Assembly (NCBI GenBank): GCA_947000775.1
Contig: CAMQGK010000650.1
Coordinates: 62,001 to 126,000, forward strand
DNA: 64,000 bases
Source: Pterois miles
Lineage: Eukaryota; Chordata; Actinopteri; Perciformes; Scorpaenidae
Direction of reading: 5' to 3'
Below the pieces are notes generated by a model, which ran no database searches, was not told the DNA's origin, and saw only the letters and a list, made by a program, of their open reading frames with translations. Positions 13,441-24,406 of the stretch are shown here, one piece after another. Within the stretch, counting starts at the first letter, position 1. The number at the start of each line of letters is the position of its first letter. A program made the position numbers and the translations under genes.

Positions 13441-13775
13441 TGAAAACATAACTGAAACAAAGCTTTTATTTGCCCAGGCTTTCACTATATTTAGCATATT
13501 TTGATCCAGAAACCAACCAGCACTTCTACACTATACAGTATATCTGAAGGTTTCAATAGATCCAATTTAAATGAAAACCACTCAATTTTGTGCTTCACAA
13601 TGTAATTTATTAATTATTTTCGTTATGATTTCTAATAGATAAACATAGCAACATGATCATTGAAATGCCAGTTAAGTGTAAACTTAAAATATATATATTT
13701 GCCCATGTAGTATAGATGCTTTCACTCTATTTAGCATGTTTTGATCCAGAAACAAACCAGCACTTCTACACTATA

Positions 13776-14258
13776 CAGGGTATCTGTAGGTCCATTTCAA
13801 CACTTTTTAAGACCTTTTTAAGCCCATTATGAGTGCTATTTAAGACCCATTTCACGTCCATTTAAGACCACTATGAATAGTATTTAAGACCTTCCTCACG
13901 TCCATATTGGCTGGAAAGTACCAGAGATATGAAAGAAAACTGGAAAATCAGTATCATTATTGCTGCTATGTGACTGATGCTTCGTTACTGAGAGTTAAGT
14001 CCAGAGCACCTCAACTTTTAGTGTAGGTGTAGCTTCAAATGCTGTCTGTGATATAGTTTTGTTGTGGTGTGCTCAAAAAACAAAATCATTTAAAGCAAGA
14101 TAATGCATTTCTTTTGAAATGAAAGTAACATTAATTAATTATTAAAACCTGCCAAAACTGGATTTAAGAGATTTTGTGAGATTCTAAGACATTTTTTGGC
14201 CTTAAATTCATTGGATTTTAGACCTTTTTTAGACTTTTTACACCCTACAGGAACCCTG
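13776..14258. mobile_element. DNA transposon-like element with CAGGGT...ACCCTG ends
   Basis: The ends CAGGGTATCTGTAGG and CCTACAGGAACCCTG are imperfect inverted repeats. The interior has repeated TTTAAGACC blocks reading inward from both sides. The bases just before it (about 13701-13775) also duplicate about 13472-13545 (ACCAGCACTTCTACACTATACAG). Confidence 0.6.
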
Positions 14259-16472
14259 CCATAATAAAATGATTTTTTTTAAAAAGGAAATAGCACCCTG
14301 AGTGCATGTGAGCTATAAAAAAAACTAACAAACAAAGGTGTTAATGTTGTCACAAGGCCTCCTTACAAGGCAGGGTCACATAACATGTAATCACATTAAT
14401 GTAGACCTCAGTTGATATTGTCCTAGTGGTGCAAATCCCCAACAAATGCACAAGTGATATAATCACCAAAAAGCAATTGACACACAGTGAACCTGGGTCT
14501 TTTTAATTCTGGGGACAGCTTCCTTTTGTTTCTTAGGCAAGCCTTGCTGATATATGATGTTTTGTTGTTTTTAACATTTTGCTGTTTTGCTTTTAAGTCT
14601 GTTATTTGTGCTTTTATGGGTGAAACTTTTATGCTGATGTCTTGGCAAGGACTCGCTCAGAAAAGGGATTTTAAATCTCAATGTGACTATCCTGGAAAAA
14701 CAAAGAAATAAAATAAAAGAAGCAGGTGTGATTACAAATTTGTCAAGGTAGAATTTGAAAAATATTGCATTTGTCTTTGATGCATCACCTTCACTTGTGG
14801 TTTGAAAGGAGGAAGGATACGTAGAATTAATTCAGGAAGCCGAGTTTCTCGCTATGTCCCTTCATGGCATCATCTATAGCAACATTTTCTCCCAGGCAGC
14901 AGTATCCACGTGACTTACTGATTGATTGAATGCTGTTTTTTTTTTTTTAATTAGTATTATAGGGAAGACCAAAAAGCAAAGTAGCAGTCTATAGTAGTCT
15001 TCCCTTTTTATTAATTAAAATAATAATAAGCATTAGTAGTAATAACAATAGCAAAAACTAAGAGAACAAATAAACAAACAGAGATGAGATGTAATAGTAG
15101 GACAACACCATTATCTTCACTGGATGTTAGAAATTGTAAGCTACATTTATATTTTTTACTTGCAAACTTCCAGGATGCTTCACTGCATTTTTAGCAGCAA
15201 TTTGAATAAACTTGATCAAAAGAGTTTTTTAGAATCATATTACAACTTCATTTTATTATGTTTCCATACAATAAAACATTAAAAATCAACATTGCTTTAG
15301 AGACATGTCTGTTACACATTAAGTGTCAAAACAAGGAGATTCGTACTGAGATAAAATGCATCTCTGCATGTCTGCCGTTTATTTCACCGACAGTTTAATA
15401 GTGGAAATTTACAGTATTTTCAGTTTAATTGAAAATAAAGATGAGTTATATACTGAAATTCAGCCACAGTGCCCACTCAGTTCTATTGTCCCACTAAACA
15501 AATGATATGAGATCATTCCTCTACTCACATTAAAAAGGGATGTAGTTTCAGTGTCTTGAAGTTCATATGGTTGAGGTTTCAGAGGTTATACACCCCCTGT
15601 ACACTTGACATGTTTCTTCTTGTGGCATTTTCATCTTTGCTGCCATGAGCAAATAAAAGAAAAGTTAATCATCAAGTAGGTTTTCACTTACAGGGAATTT
15701 TCCTTGGTGTTTGGTACATAATATAAAAGACAAATATGAGTGCTGCAGCAGTCAGAAAGTATAAATACATTAAAAAATGACAATACAAATATGGAAAAAA
15801 TGAATTAAAGACAAGATTAGATAGTTCAGATTTTAAACCTCACTAAAATGTCACAAACCTACATGGTATTGTGTTTTTGCAGTACTCCCGTCAGCATCAC
15901 AACTCATCTGTGTGAAACAATAGTGTCCGAAAAATGACAAATTTATTATCTTACATCTTTTTCTCTCCTGCATTTATCTTGCAGGTTGCGGTTGGAGCAT
16001 GACTCAGAAAGTTCACCTTCCCCATCGTATTCAGTTGTGTCTTGTCACAGGAAGCCGAGCGCTCATCTTCTTGTATACCACTGTGGGGACAAGGTGAAAT
16101 GCGTTTTAGCACCCTTGCACCAAAACCCACAAAGGTTTCACAAATCCCTCGCATCAGTGTGTGCCCTGTTTCTTATTTTTATTCAGCAAGTCAGCATCTG
16201 CATATTTATCTCAATGAGGGATTTTGTTGTCTGCTTGCAGCCTACAGCAGAATGTATGGTACATTTTAGCAATGAGGCAGCAGCATAACAGCTGGCTTTG
16301 GTGTCTTTTGATTAAAAGCAAATGAAACAATAGTGCAGTAGCGTTTGGTCAGGAATCACCGTCTTTTTGAAAGCCTGCACTATTTTCCATCTTCAGTTGT
16401 TGTTTATGCAACCTCCACTACAGTCAGTCACCTCCGGAGTAAGCAACTTATTCTCAAAGTAGGCTACACTTT

Positions 16473-16495
16473 AAAAAAAAAAAAAAAAAAAAAAA
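16473..16495. repeat. poly-A run
   Basis: Twenty-three A residues upstream of the tmigd2-like start, possibly the tail of a lost retroelement insertion. Confidence 0.7.
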
Positions 16496-16620
16496 GGCCT
16501 CCTTCCACCCACACAGACAGGTTTTATGTGTCTAGCTGTGTCGGATGTGCAGGCAGACAGGCAGCAGAGACAGGATGAGTCTGAGAGGAAGAAGAAGAAG
16601 AAGACCACCTCTCACATGAT

Positions 16621-19600
16621 ATGATGGAAATGTGGCTGACACGGTCGACACTGGTGTTTCTCACAGGTAAGACTTCTGAAAACAGACAATACGCTGACAA
16701 CAAGCCATAAAGATATACCATGAATAGAATAATGAGAGAACATCATGTGCAGAGCTGCTGTTGAATGAAACACATTTGCCTGTTACTGCTACCAGCAGTG
16801 GTAGAAGTACTCAGATACTTTACTGAGAGTAAGTAAAAGTAATAATAGCACAGTGTAAAAGCCATGCATTTGATTTCACTTAAGTAATAGTGATATTGCA
16901 GTGTAAAAATAACACCATAACGAGTGAAAGTCACGCATTTAAGGTTTTACTTAAGTAAAAGTAGTAATATTGCAGTGTAAAAATACTGTTACAAGCAAAA
17001 GTGACATTTATAATTTTACTTAAGTAAAAGAGGTAATATTGAAGTGTAAAAATACTGTGTTACAAGTCACATATTTATAATTTTACTTAAGTAAAAGTAG
17101 TAATACTGCAATTTAAAATACTGTTACAAGCAAAAGTCACATAGCTAAGATTTTAATTAAGTAAAAGAAGTAATACAAGTGAAAAAAAATTATAAAAAAA
17201 AAAAAAAAAAAATTAAAAATTTTAATAAAGTTAAAAAAAAAAAAAAATAAAAAAAAATTTAAAAAAAAAAAAAAAAAATAAAAAAGTAAAAGAAGTAATA
17301 CCACAGTATAAAAATACTGTTACACGTAAAAGTCACATATTTTAGATTTTACTTAAGGTTCAGTAGTAATACTGTAGTGTAAAAAATACCGTTACAAGCA
17401 AAAGTCACATATTTAAGATTTTAATTAAGTAAAAGAAGTAATACCACAGTGTAAAAATACTGTTACAAGTAAAAGTCATGCATTTAAGATTTTACTTAAG
17501 TAAAAGTAGTTATACTGCAATGTAAAAATACTTTGTTACAAGTAAAAGACACATATTTACTAAACCTGGAGAGTAATTAGAGTTCAAACACAAGTAATGA
17601 TGTGAAAATGTGTAAAAAGCACTTCCCTCTGAGATGTAGTGGACTAAACGTACAAAGTAGTAGGACATCGAAATACTCAAGTAAAGTACAAATCCCTCAA
17701 AATTGTTTACTTACTTTCCACCACTGTTGGCTACAGATGTATTTTTATCATAACATTTTAAATATTGCAATATTGAATTTATCTACAACTCCACCTTCAT
17801 CTCAATCTATCTATCTATCTATCTATCTGTCTATCTATCGATCTATCTGTCTATCTGTCTATAGCAGCCCTGGTGATATCAGGTCAAGCTCCTGTGATTC
17901 TGGATAAAACAGAAAACAGAAGAGTGGAAGTTCTAGTTGGTTCCTCTGTGACTTTCCAGTGTGGTTTGATGGCAGAGACGCATGAGAGATTTCGGGTGGT
18001 CTGGTATTTTAACCCCTCTGGATCTTCATTCAGCGACTCACGGAAATTACCCAACGAGATCGTTAACATTTCTGCAAGGACCTCCGGCACGGTGTCGAAC
18101 AAAACAAAGCTGAAGAACAGTGAAGAGACTTTGCTGAAATACACTTTATCAAATGCAACAGACCAGAACAGCGGATGGTACTTTTGCAAAGTCATCATTG
18201 AGATTCCCTTACTAACCTTTATTGTCAGCAGTGGAACAGAAGTAGTTATTAGTAAGTATCACTTGTATCTGATAAAACTGGTAACACTACTTTAAATCCT
18301 CCTTTTACATTTATAATGTATTTAATAGCAGCTGTGAGGACACTGTTAGGTAAAGGTGCTCTAGATGATATCCAGAGCATTAACAAAGCAGCAAACAACT
18401 CTTTGTAATGTAAAGACATAGTGGAGTAATGTCTACCTGAGCAGAGAATGAAGTCGCTCTCCTCCGTGTGTTGCATAGACTGGATGTATATAGATGGACG
18501 ACGTGTCTCCACTTCCTTCTACTGCACAAAAGTGAAGCCAAAATATCCCAAATACAGAGGAGTGGTGATCGGGGGGGCTGGTGCCGCGGTATCTAGCTGC
18601 TACGTTAACACCACGGTAGCTGTTTGGCTAGGAGGACACAACAATTAACCATAATACCTCTACTATAAATTTCTGGTCACATTGACATGCTCTATTACAG
18701 ACTGGTGGCGCTTATGGAAAGTTAAAGTTACATCTCCTCTCTCGTGCATTTCCAGAGTTTGCGGCTGCACAACCATTTCACTCAGAGCAGCTGTCCATGA
18801 TGTCTCACCATCTGTTTATAGCATCAACACTTATATACAGTATGATATACAGTATAGTACATCAGTGTGATAAGAACTACCTAAAATGATAGAAACATGT
18901 ATTTGATGTGTGCTTTGACTTTTTAGTTTGGCCCATGTCCCATCTGCTAACATTGATTTATGACCTATACTGCAGCCAAGCCACCAGGGGGCGATAGAGA
19001 TGTTTTGGCTTCACTTTAGGGTCATGTCATCTATCTTTATGTGCAGTTTATGGTCCATTATCTATCAAATGTGATAACATTAGTTCTGTGTGAAGCGGCA
19101 TCTCTGTGATTTGGGCTCGTATTTTTTCCTTTGCAAGGTTTCTTGTTTTCTCCACTCCTTTTTTTCTGCCTCTTTCCCGGTCCAGAATTATGGAGGCTGC
19201 ATTGGCAATTATAAATGAAAGTTTTGACAGCATTTTGGGTGCAAATTCAGGAGACTTATCTCACTACATGAAGACCCATTCGTATGGGCAACGGAGCAAG
19301 AGGTCTTTGTGAATATTATATAAACATAAATAGGCTAATATTATATAATATTATTGGTAATATTATATAGTTAGCTCATGGATATAGCTGGTAACGCTGT
19401 CCTGACTGCACCATTGTTGAAGCATTAGACTGTTATCTGTCAGCTCTGTTGTTGTTTTAACTGTTAGCACTGATAGTGGCAAGCCAACGACTCAATAGAA
19501 ATGCTCCCAATCTTGCATTTAGCACCTTTATTATAAATAATTGTCAGTAATAACTTCTCCTAAAAAGACATACTGTAGTTTCTATTATTACAACTGTGTT

Positions 19601-22600
19601 TTACTATATTATTATCTGTTTATACATCAGCCTCCACCTATGGGTGCCCACAGCACGAGATACAGAAAGATGTAAACGACTTACAAGTACATTACAGTGG
19701 CTTAAAAAACATTTATTGCATGTTTACTAGCTGCGTATGAATGCTAAATAATAGTACATAAAGTGTATTATGATGAAACATGACATGAAGGGGATTCATA
19801 AAACATTCTGGCTTGCTATGACTTAACGAAAGTATCATTTTGTTTCCTCCGTGACAGCGAAGAGCAAGGAAAATACAACGTACCCGTCACTTCCCATAGT
19901 GACAGGTAAACAAGGTTTGTGTGCATGTGTGTGTATGTGTGCATGTACGTGCATGTGTACCTATAGCTCTTATAGACAATAATGCACCGTGCATTTTTAG
20001 CACAGTCTGAGCTGTTATTCTGGTGGTAGCAACTAAGCGACGACTGTTGCTCTGAACTGATAAGTGTCCACTTACAAAGGTGATGAAACCTCAGAGGTGA
20101 GGAAGTCAAAACTATTTATAAATGTTCAACTACTGTGTGAAGGGCACACGGGTATTGTGTTGATCACTTGACTAATGCATGTTTAGCACTCTTTAAAGCA
20201 TATTATATTTGCCTTATTCTTTATTTATTTCCTTATTCTTACAGCCTGAGGAAAAATTAAAACTTAAAAATTATAGTGATATTGACTTGTTTAACAGTTT
20301 TATTATTAAGGACTAATATGTACACACACTGGCCTACTTATGATAAATTGATATAATTGTGAACCTATATCAAGATAAAGTTTTTCTCTTACAGCTACTA
20401 TGACGCCCACAAACAACTCCCAGCTCGTCGACTGGTGGATGTGGATCTTGTTGGCGGCATCTGCTTTCATCCTGATTGTCCTGCTGGTCATATGTGTCTG
20501 CCTGAGAAGGAGACGCCACAGAAGCAGAGGTACTAGTCTCCCTATCAGGTGGACGCTTTAGATAATCATCTAGACCAGAGGTTTTTAAAGCGGGAGGTGG
20601 GCCCCCCCAGGAGGGCTCAAGTTTCTGGGGAGGAACAGTGAATGGAAGTGAAAAAAATATTATATTAGTTATTACTAGAGGTGTGAACTCAAGTCACAAG
20701 TTTGACAAGTTTGACAAAAAGACTTGCAACTCGACTTGGACTTTAACAATGACTCGTAACTTCCTTAACCGTTCTCCAAGCCCAGATATTTTTAAAAAAT
20801 GTTATTTAAAAAGTGTGCTATGAGTCTATTAGTTTACTGAATCAACAAACGTTATCACTATTCATTCCCAGTAAATCAGCACTTAATACTTCAGATCCAC
20901 TTAGTCTGAAGAAAGAAACATGAAGAACTAACAAAAAATGTATTACACTGTGCAAAATATGTGAGCAGAAAATTAGAGACGTAAATGGCACTGCATTTAG
21001 TGAAGAGCAAATTAGGACTTAGGATTTGTCTGTCTTGGCTTGGGATTTGTCTGTCTTGACTTGAGACTTGACTTGGGACTTGTCTGTCTTGACTTGAGAC
21101 TTGCCTGTCTTGACTTAGGACTTAACTTGGGACTTGACTCAGGACTTGTCAGTCTTGAATTGGGAGTTGATTTCACACTAGTCATTCTTAACTTGGTACT
21201 TACCTGTCTTGACTTAGGACTTAACTTGAGACTTGTCTGTCTTGATTTGGGACTTGTCTGTCTTGAATTGGGATTTGCCAGACTTGATGTGGGACTTGCC
21301 AGACTTGATGCAGGACTTGACTCAGGACTTGCCAGCCTAGACTGGGGACTTGGGCGGCAGTAGCTCAGTCCGTAAGGACTTGGGTTAGGACGCGGAGGAC
21401 GCCGGTTCAAGGCCCCCATGGACCAAGACCAACTGGTTGCTGGAGAGGTGCCAGTTTACCTCTTGGGCACTGCCGAGGTGGCCCTGAGCAAGGCACCGAA
21501 CCCCCAACTGCTCTGGGCGCTTGTCAGGAGCAGCCCCCTCACTCTGACATCTCTCCATTGACGCATGTATGTGTACTGTGTGAACAAGAGTGTAAAACTG
21601 AATTTAAAGGGACTAATAAAGGAATATCTTCTTCTTCTTCTTCTGACTCAGGACTTGTTAGTCTTGAATTGTAATTTAATTTGGAAGTAGTCACCGTTAA
21701 CTTAGGACTGAACTTAAGACTTGCCAGTCTTGACTTGAGGCTTGATTGGGACTTGCCTGTCTCAACATGGAACTTGTCACTCTTGACTTGGGACTTGCCT
21801 GTCTTGACTTTGGATTTGTGAGCCTTGACTTGGAACTTGAGTACAAAGACTAGAGACTTGTGACTTTGCTAAACAATGACTTGATCTGCTGGCACACCAG
21901 TAAACAGCTATCGATCATAGATAAGCTCTGACGCCTGAGATGAAAGAGGGCACGAAACAAACACTCAGAAAACTTCAGTTCAGACATGCACTGAATGATT
22001 TTTATTTTGCAAAAGATTTGCATATAAGATAAGAAATGAGGAGTTGTTTCGTGTCCCTGTGTCTGACTGAAAGAACAAAAGAAAAAGAGGAAGCGCTGTT
22101 TATGTGATAAAGCAGGTCTGCACGACTCATGGTCGGTGGATGTGAACTGAGGCAACAAGTGGTTCGTGTGGTTTAACTGCACAGTGTGAGACAATTTAAA
22201 ACGTTGATGTAGGACAAACGAGGCAGTCTGTCTTCTGCCGTGTGGTTGGACAGAGGTAGAAAGATTTTAATTATTAGAACAGACCACATAACAGTGCTGA
22301 AAGACAAAGACCCCATTTTGCAGGCAGAGCTCACTAGTGCATAAAGAAAAAAAAAAAAGTGAGATTTGGTCACAGCCGACTGACCCATACTGAGAAAAAT
22401 AGCAGATATTTGCAGAAAGGACGTACGTAAACTGAAGAATCCACCCACGCTGCACCACCCACCACTTTTACTGCTCTTTCCAGTCATAAAGACCATTTTA
22501 CTGGAGAATTACCTCACAGTCACAGCCTGTAATTCACAATTACATATATTTATAGTTGTTTTCTTAAAGGGATTTCCAAAGAAAGAGTGTATAATGATAA

Positions 22601-24406
22601 GATAAGATAAGTTAAGATATTCCTTTATTGGTCCCACAGTGGAGAAATTCACAGAAGTAATGAAGAAACCATATTATTATTATTATTATTATTATCATTA
22701 TTATTATCACATTTTTGCTAAAGAGCTGAAACTGTTGATTAATTGTTCAACAGACATATTTTGATAACTGCTTAATATTTTAAGTCATTTAATCAAACAA
22801 AAATTACAATAACTTACTTGTCGCAGCTTCTCTAATGTGAAGATTTCTCAGTTTTATATCATGTCAAAGTGAATATCAAAGACAAAGTCAATGTCAAAGG
22901 CAGTAGATGTCAGCTTTGACATGTTTTCTGGCATTTTTTACACATCAATTAATAAATTAATTGATGGACGGATTAATTGATAATGAAAATAATTTTACCT
23001 AATTTTATATGTCGCTGTCACACTGAATTTACACTTATTTTCATCTGAGCCAGTAATGCACTGAATGCGTCTGTGATCAAAACGCTGCTTTTCTAATGAG
23101 GATTACTATCATGCAAATGTATTTCCTTTCTATTCACAGCCATTCAAACATACATAATTTCACTGATCCTATGAGATCATTATGTCAAAAGAACTGGAAG
23201 CAAGTGACGTTTGAAATTCAATGACCTTGGTAACATTTATCACATCATATTTAGCTTGTAAGTGTAACTCATCAGCTATCATTTCTCAACCACAGTTACA
23301 ACCCGTGCAAAACTTTTATGTTTTTATTGTTGTTTCATGTTGGTGCCATATTTCCGATAACACATCGCAAAGGTAATGCCAGGTAATGGAAAAGGAGGTG
23401 GGTCTAAATATGGTTTGGCCACAGAGGACGGGGCAGTTAGAAATAGGACAGAGGCTACATGCTGCCCACATACAGGGAATCTTGTTCCATGACTCATACC
23501 ATTATACCTTTATGTTTATTATAAGCGTGATATCACATTTACAGCAGGACAGGAATATAGTTTCTAACTGATGTAAAACTGCTGTACTGAGGTAGTTATC
23601 TTTTGTGGGTTTTATATTTTAGTTACTGTAAGGTGCTGACAGTGAATAGAGGACAGTGGTTGTCAATAGCAGTAGAAGTACTCAGATATTTTACTTAACC
23701 TGTGGTAATACCACAGTTTCAGCAGTCCCTCGTTCTCTGCTAGCATACTTGCCGTCACTTCTTTTTTTTTCATTTAATTTTAGCTGAATACACCAATCAG
23801 CTGTAATATTATGACCACCTGCCTGATACTGAGTAGGTCAACTCAATACAAATACCACATGATGGGGAGGCAGAGAAACGTGATTTTTTTGTCACAGATT
23901 ATCTGTTTTATGCAATTCTGTCAGGATATAGTTATCATATACACCAAGTGCAGCTTTAAGTGGCCTATAAATAGCTTATAAATGTCCTATAAGGACCTTT
24001 TTACCTATTAAATACTAATACTATATACCTACTAATACTTATTACAAAGACCTTAATGTAAAGCATTAACTACATCAGACAGCATCATAAAAAGAAAACA
24101 ACAAACAGTCAAACTGTTTACCAAAACAAATATTTTATATTATGTTCTGCATTTTTATACTGGTTAACAGATTAACTTAATGGAGGGTAATCAGCCTAAC
24201 AACTGAAATTCATCCTGTTTATGTTTCTTAATGCAGCAGTTGATCCCATCTATGCAAACACTCGTCCTGTGACCAACAAGCAGCCGTCACCACGACCACG
24301 GATACTGGCGGTGGACAACCTGAAGCCGGTTTCTTCCTCTCAAAACCTCCGGAACCCGAGTCCAGGCAGGAAATACGACGAAGGCAAACGGAGATACAAA
24401 CAGTGA
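16621..24406 (+). CDS. tmigd2: TMIGD2/CD28H-like type I membrane protein with one V-set Ig domain
   Basis: Five exons with GT-AG borders: 16621-16666, 17865-18251, 19858-19905, 20395-20529 and 24237-24406 (786 nt, 261 residues). Residues 1 to about 23 form a signal peptide. The V-set domain has Cys48 (VTFQC), Trp62 and Cys123 (WYFCKV), followed by the loop IIEIP, and N-glycosylation sites at N83, N94 and N112. A 16-residue stalk exon precedes the membrane segment (about 176-196), then RRRRHRSR and a tail with PIYANT and the proline-rich PSPRPR. Human TMIGD2 shows a similar RVKW strand, a C-terminal VEIP strand and proline-rich repeats in its tail, has five exons, and is divergent to FSD1 at 19p13.3. 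In mammals it is a T/NK-cell costimulatory receptor for HHLA2. Orthology is inferred from motifs and synteny. Other CD28-family or fish-specific Ig receptors remain possible. ATGs at 16624 and 16630 are alternative starts. Confidence 0.72.
16796..17726. mobile_element. MITE with internally amplified ~70-bp tandem repeat
   Basis: The ends CAGTGGTAGAAGTACTCAG and CTTTCCACCACTG are inverted relatives. Between them, a unit containing ACTTAAGTAAAAGTAGTAATAC and TGTAAAAATACTGTTACAAG recurs about ten times. The first ACTTAAGTAA motifs stand at 16878, 16949, 17018 and 17085, a period of 67-71 bp. An A-rich stretch interrupts at about 17183-17290. It lies in intron 1 of the tmigd2-like gene. Confidence 0.75.
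17805..17864 (+). repeat. (ATCT)n microsatellite forming the acceptor tract of the Ig exon
   Basis: About 14 imperfect ATCT/GTCT units run directly into the AG acceptor at 17863-17864. The simple repeat therefore serves as the polypyrimidine tract of the tmigd2-like exon 2. A second AG three bases on (17866-17867) gives a possible NAGNAG alternative. Confidence 0.8.
21010..21870. repeat. GACTTG minisatellite split by a SINE
   Basis: Imperfect repeats of a unit near 22-24 bp (CTTGACTTGGGACTTGTCTG type) occupy about 21010-21350 and about 21646-21870. A SINE occupies the gap, so it inserted into an existing array. Open frames across it are low-complexity artefacts. It lies in an intron of the tmigd2-like gene. 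Confidence 0.8.
21352..21645 (+). mobile_element. tRNA-derived SINE (GGGCGGCAGTAGCTCAG family), copy 1
   Basis: The head GGGCGGCAGTAGCTCAGTCC carries a box A-like segment, and GCCGGTTCAAGGCCC is box B-like. The body includes GAGAGGTGCCAGTTTACC and GAGCAAGGCACCGAACCCCC. It ends GGGACTAATAAAGGAATATC with a CTT-rich tail. Confidence 0.8.
22598..22665 (-). mobile_element. LINE 3'-tail fragment sharing the SINE tail
   Basis: On the minus strand it reads TTCTCCACTGTGGGACCAATAAAGG and ends in TTATC-type repeats. The same CCACTGTGGGACTAATAAAGG end closes the SINE at 39964-40300. Confidence 0.55.

Larger units (their letters stand above)
13185..16620. other. Divergent intergenic region between fsd1 and the tmigd2-like gene
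   Basis: About 3.4 kb separates the two divergently transcribed genes. It holds the fsd1 promoter, a CAGGGT-ended DNA element (13776-14258), AT-rich DNA (14260-16470) in which I see no convincing coding exon, a poly-A run (16473-16495) and a short GAA repeat (about 16588-16603). Confidence 0.5.

Noticed and set aside
16796..17726. CRISPR-like regular repeats
   Set aside because: Units are contiguous tandem copies with no unique spacers, in a vertebrate intron, framed by transposon ends.
21012..21419. 135-residue minus-strand frame rich in SPKSRQTS, and its plus-strand counterpart rich in LDLGL
   Set aside because: Both are translations of the GACTTG minisatellite in two directions; low complexity, no splice or domain support.
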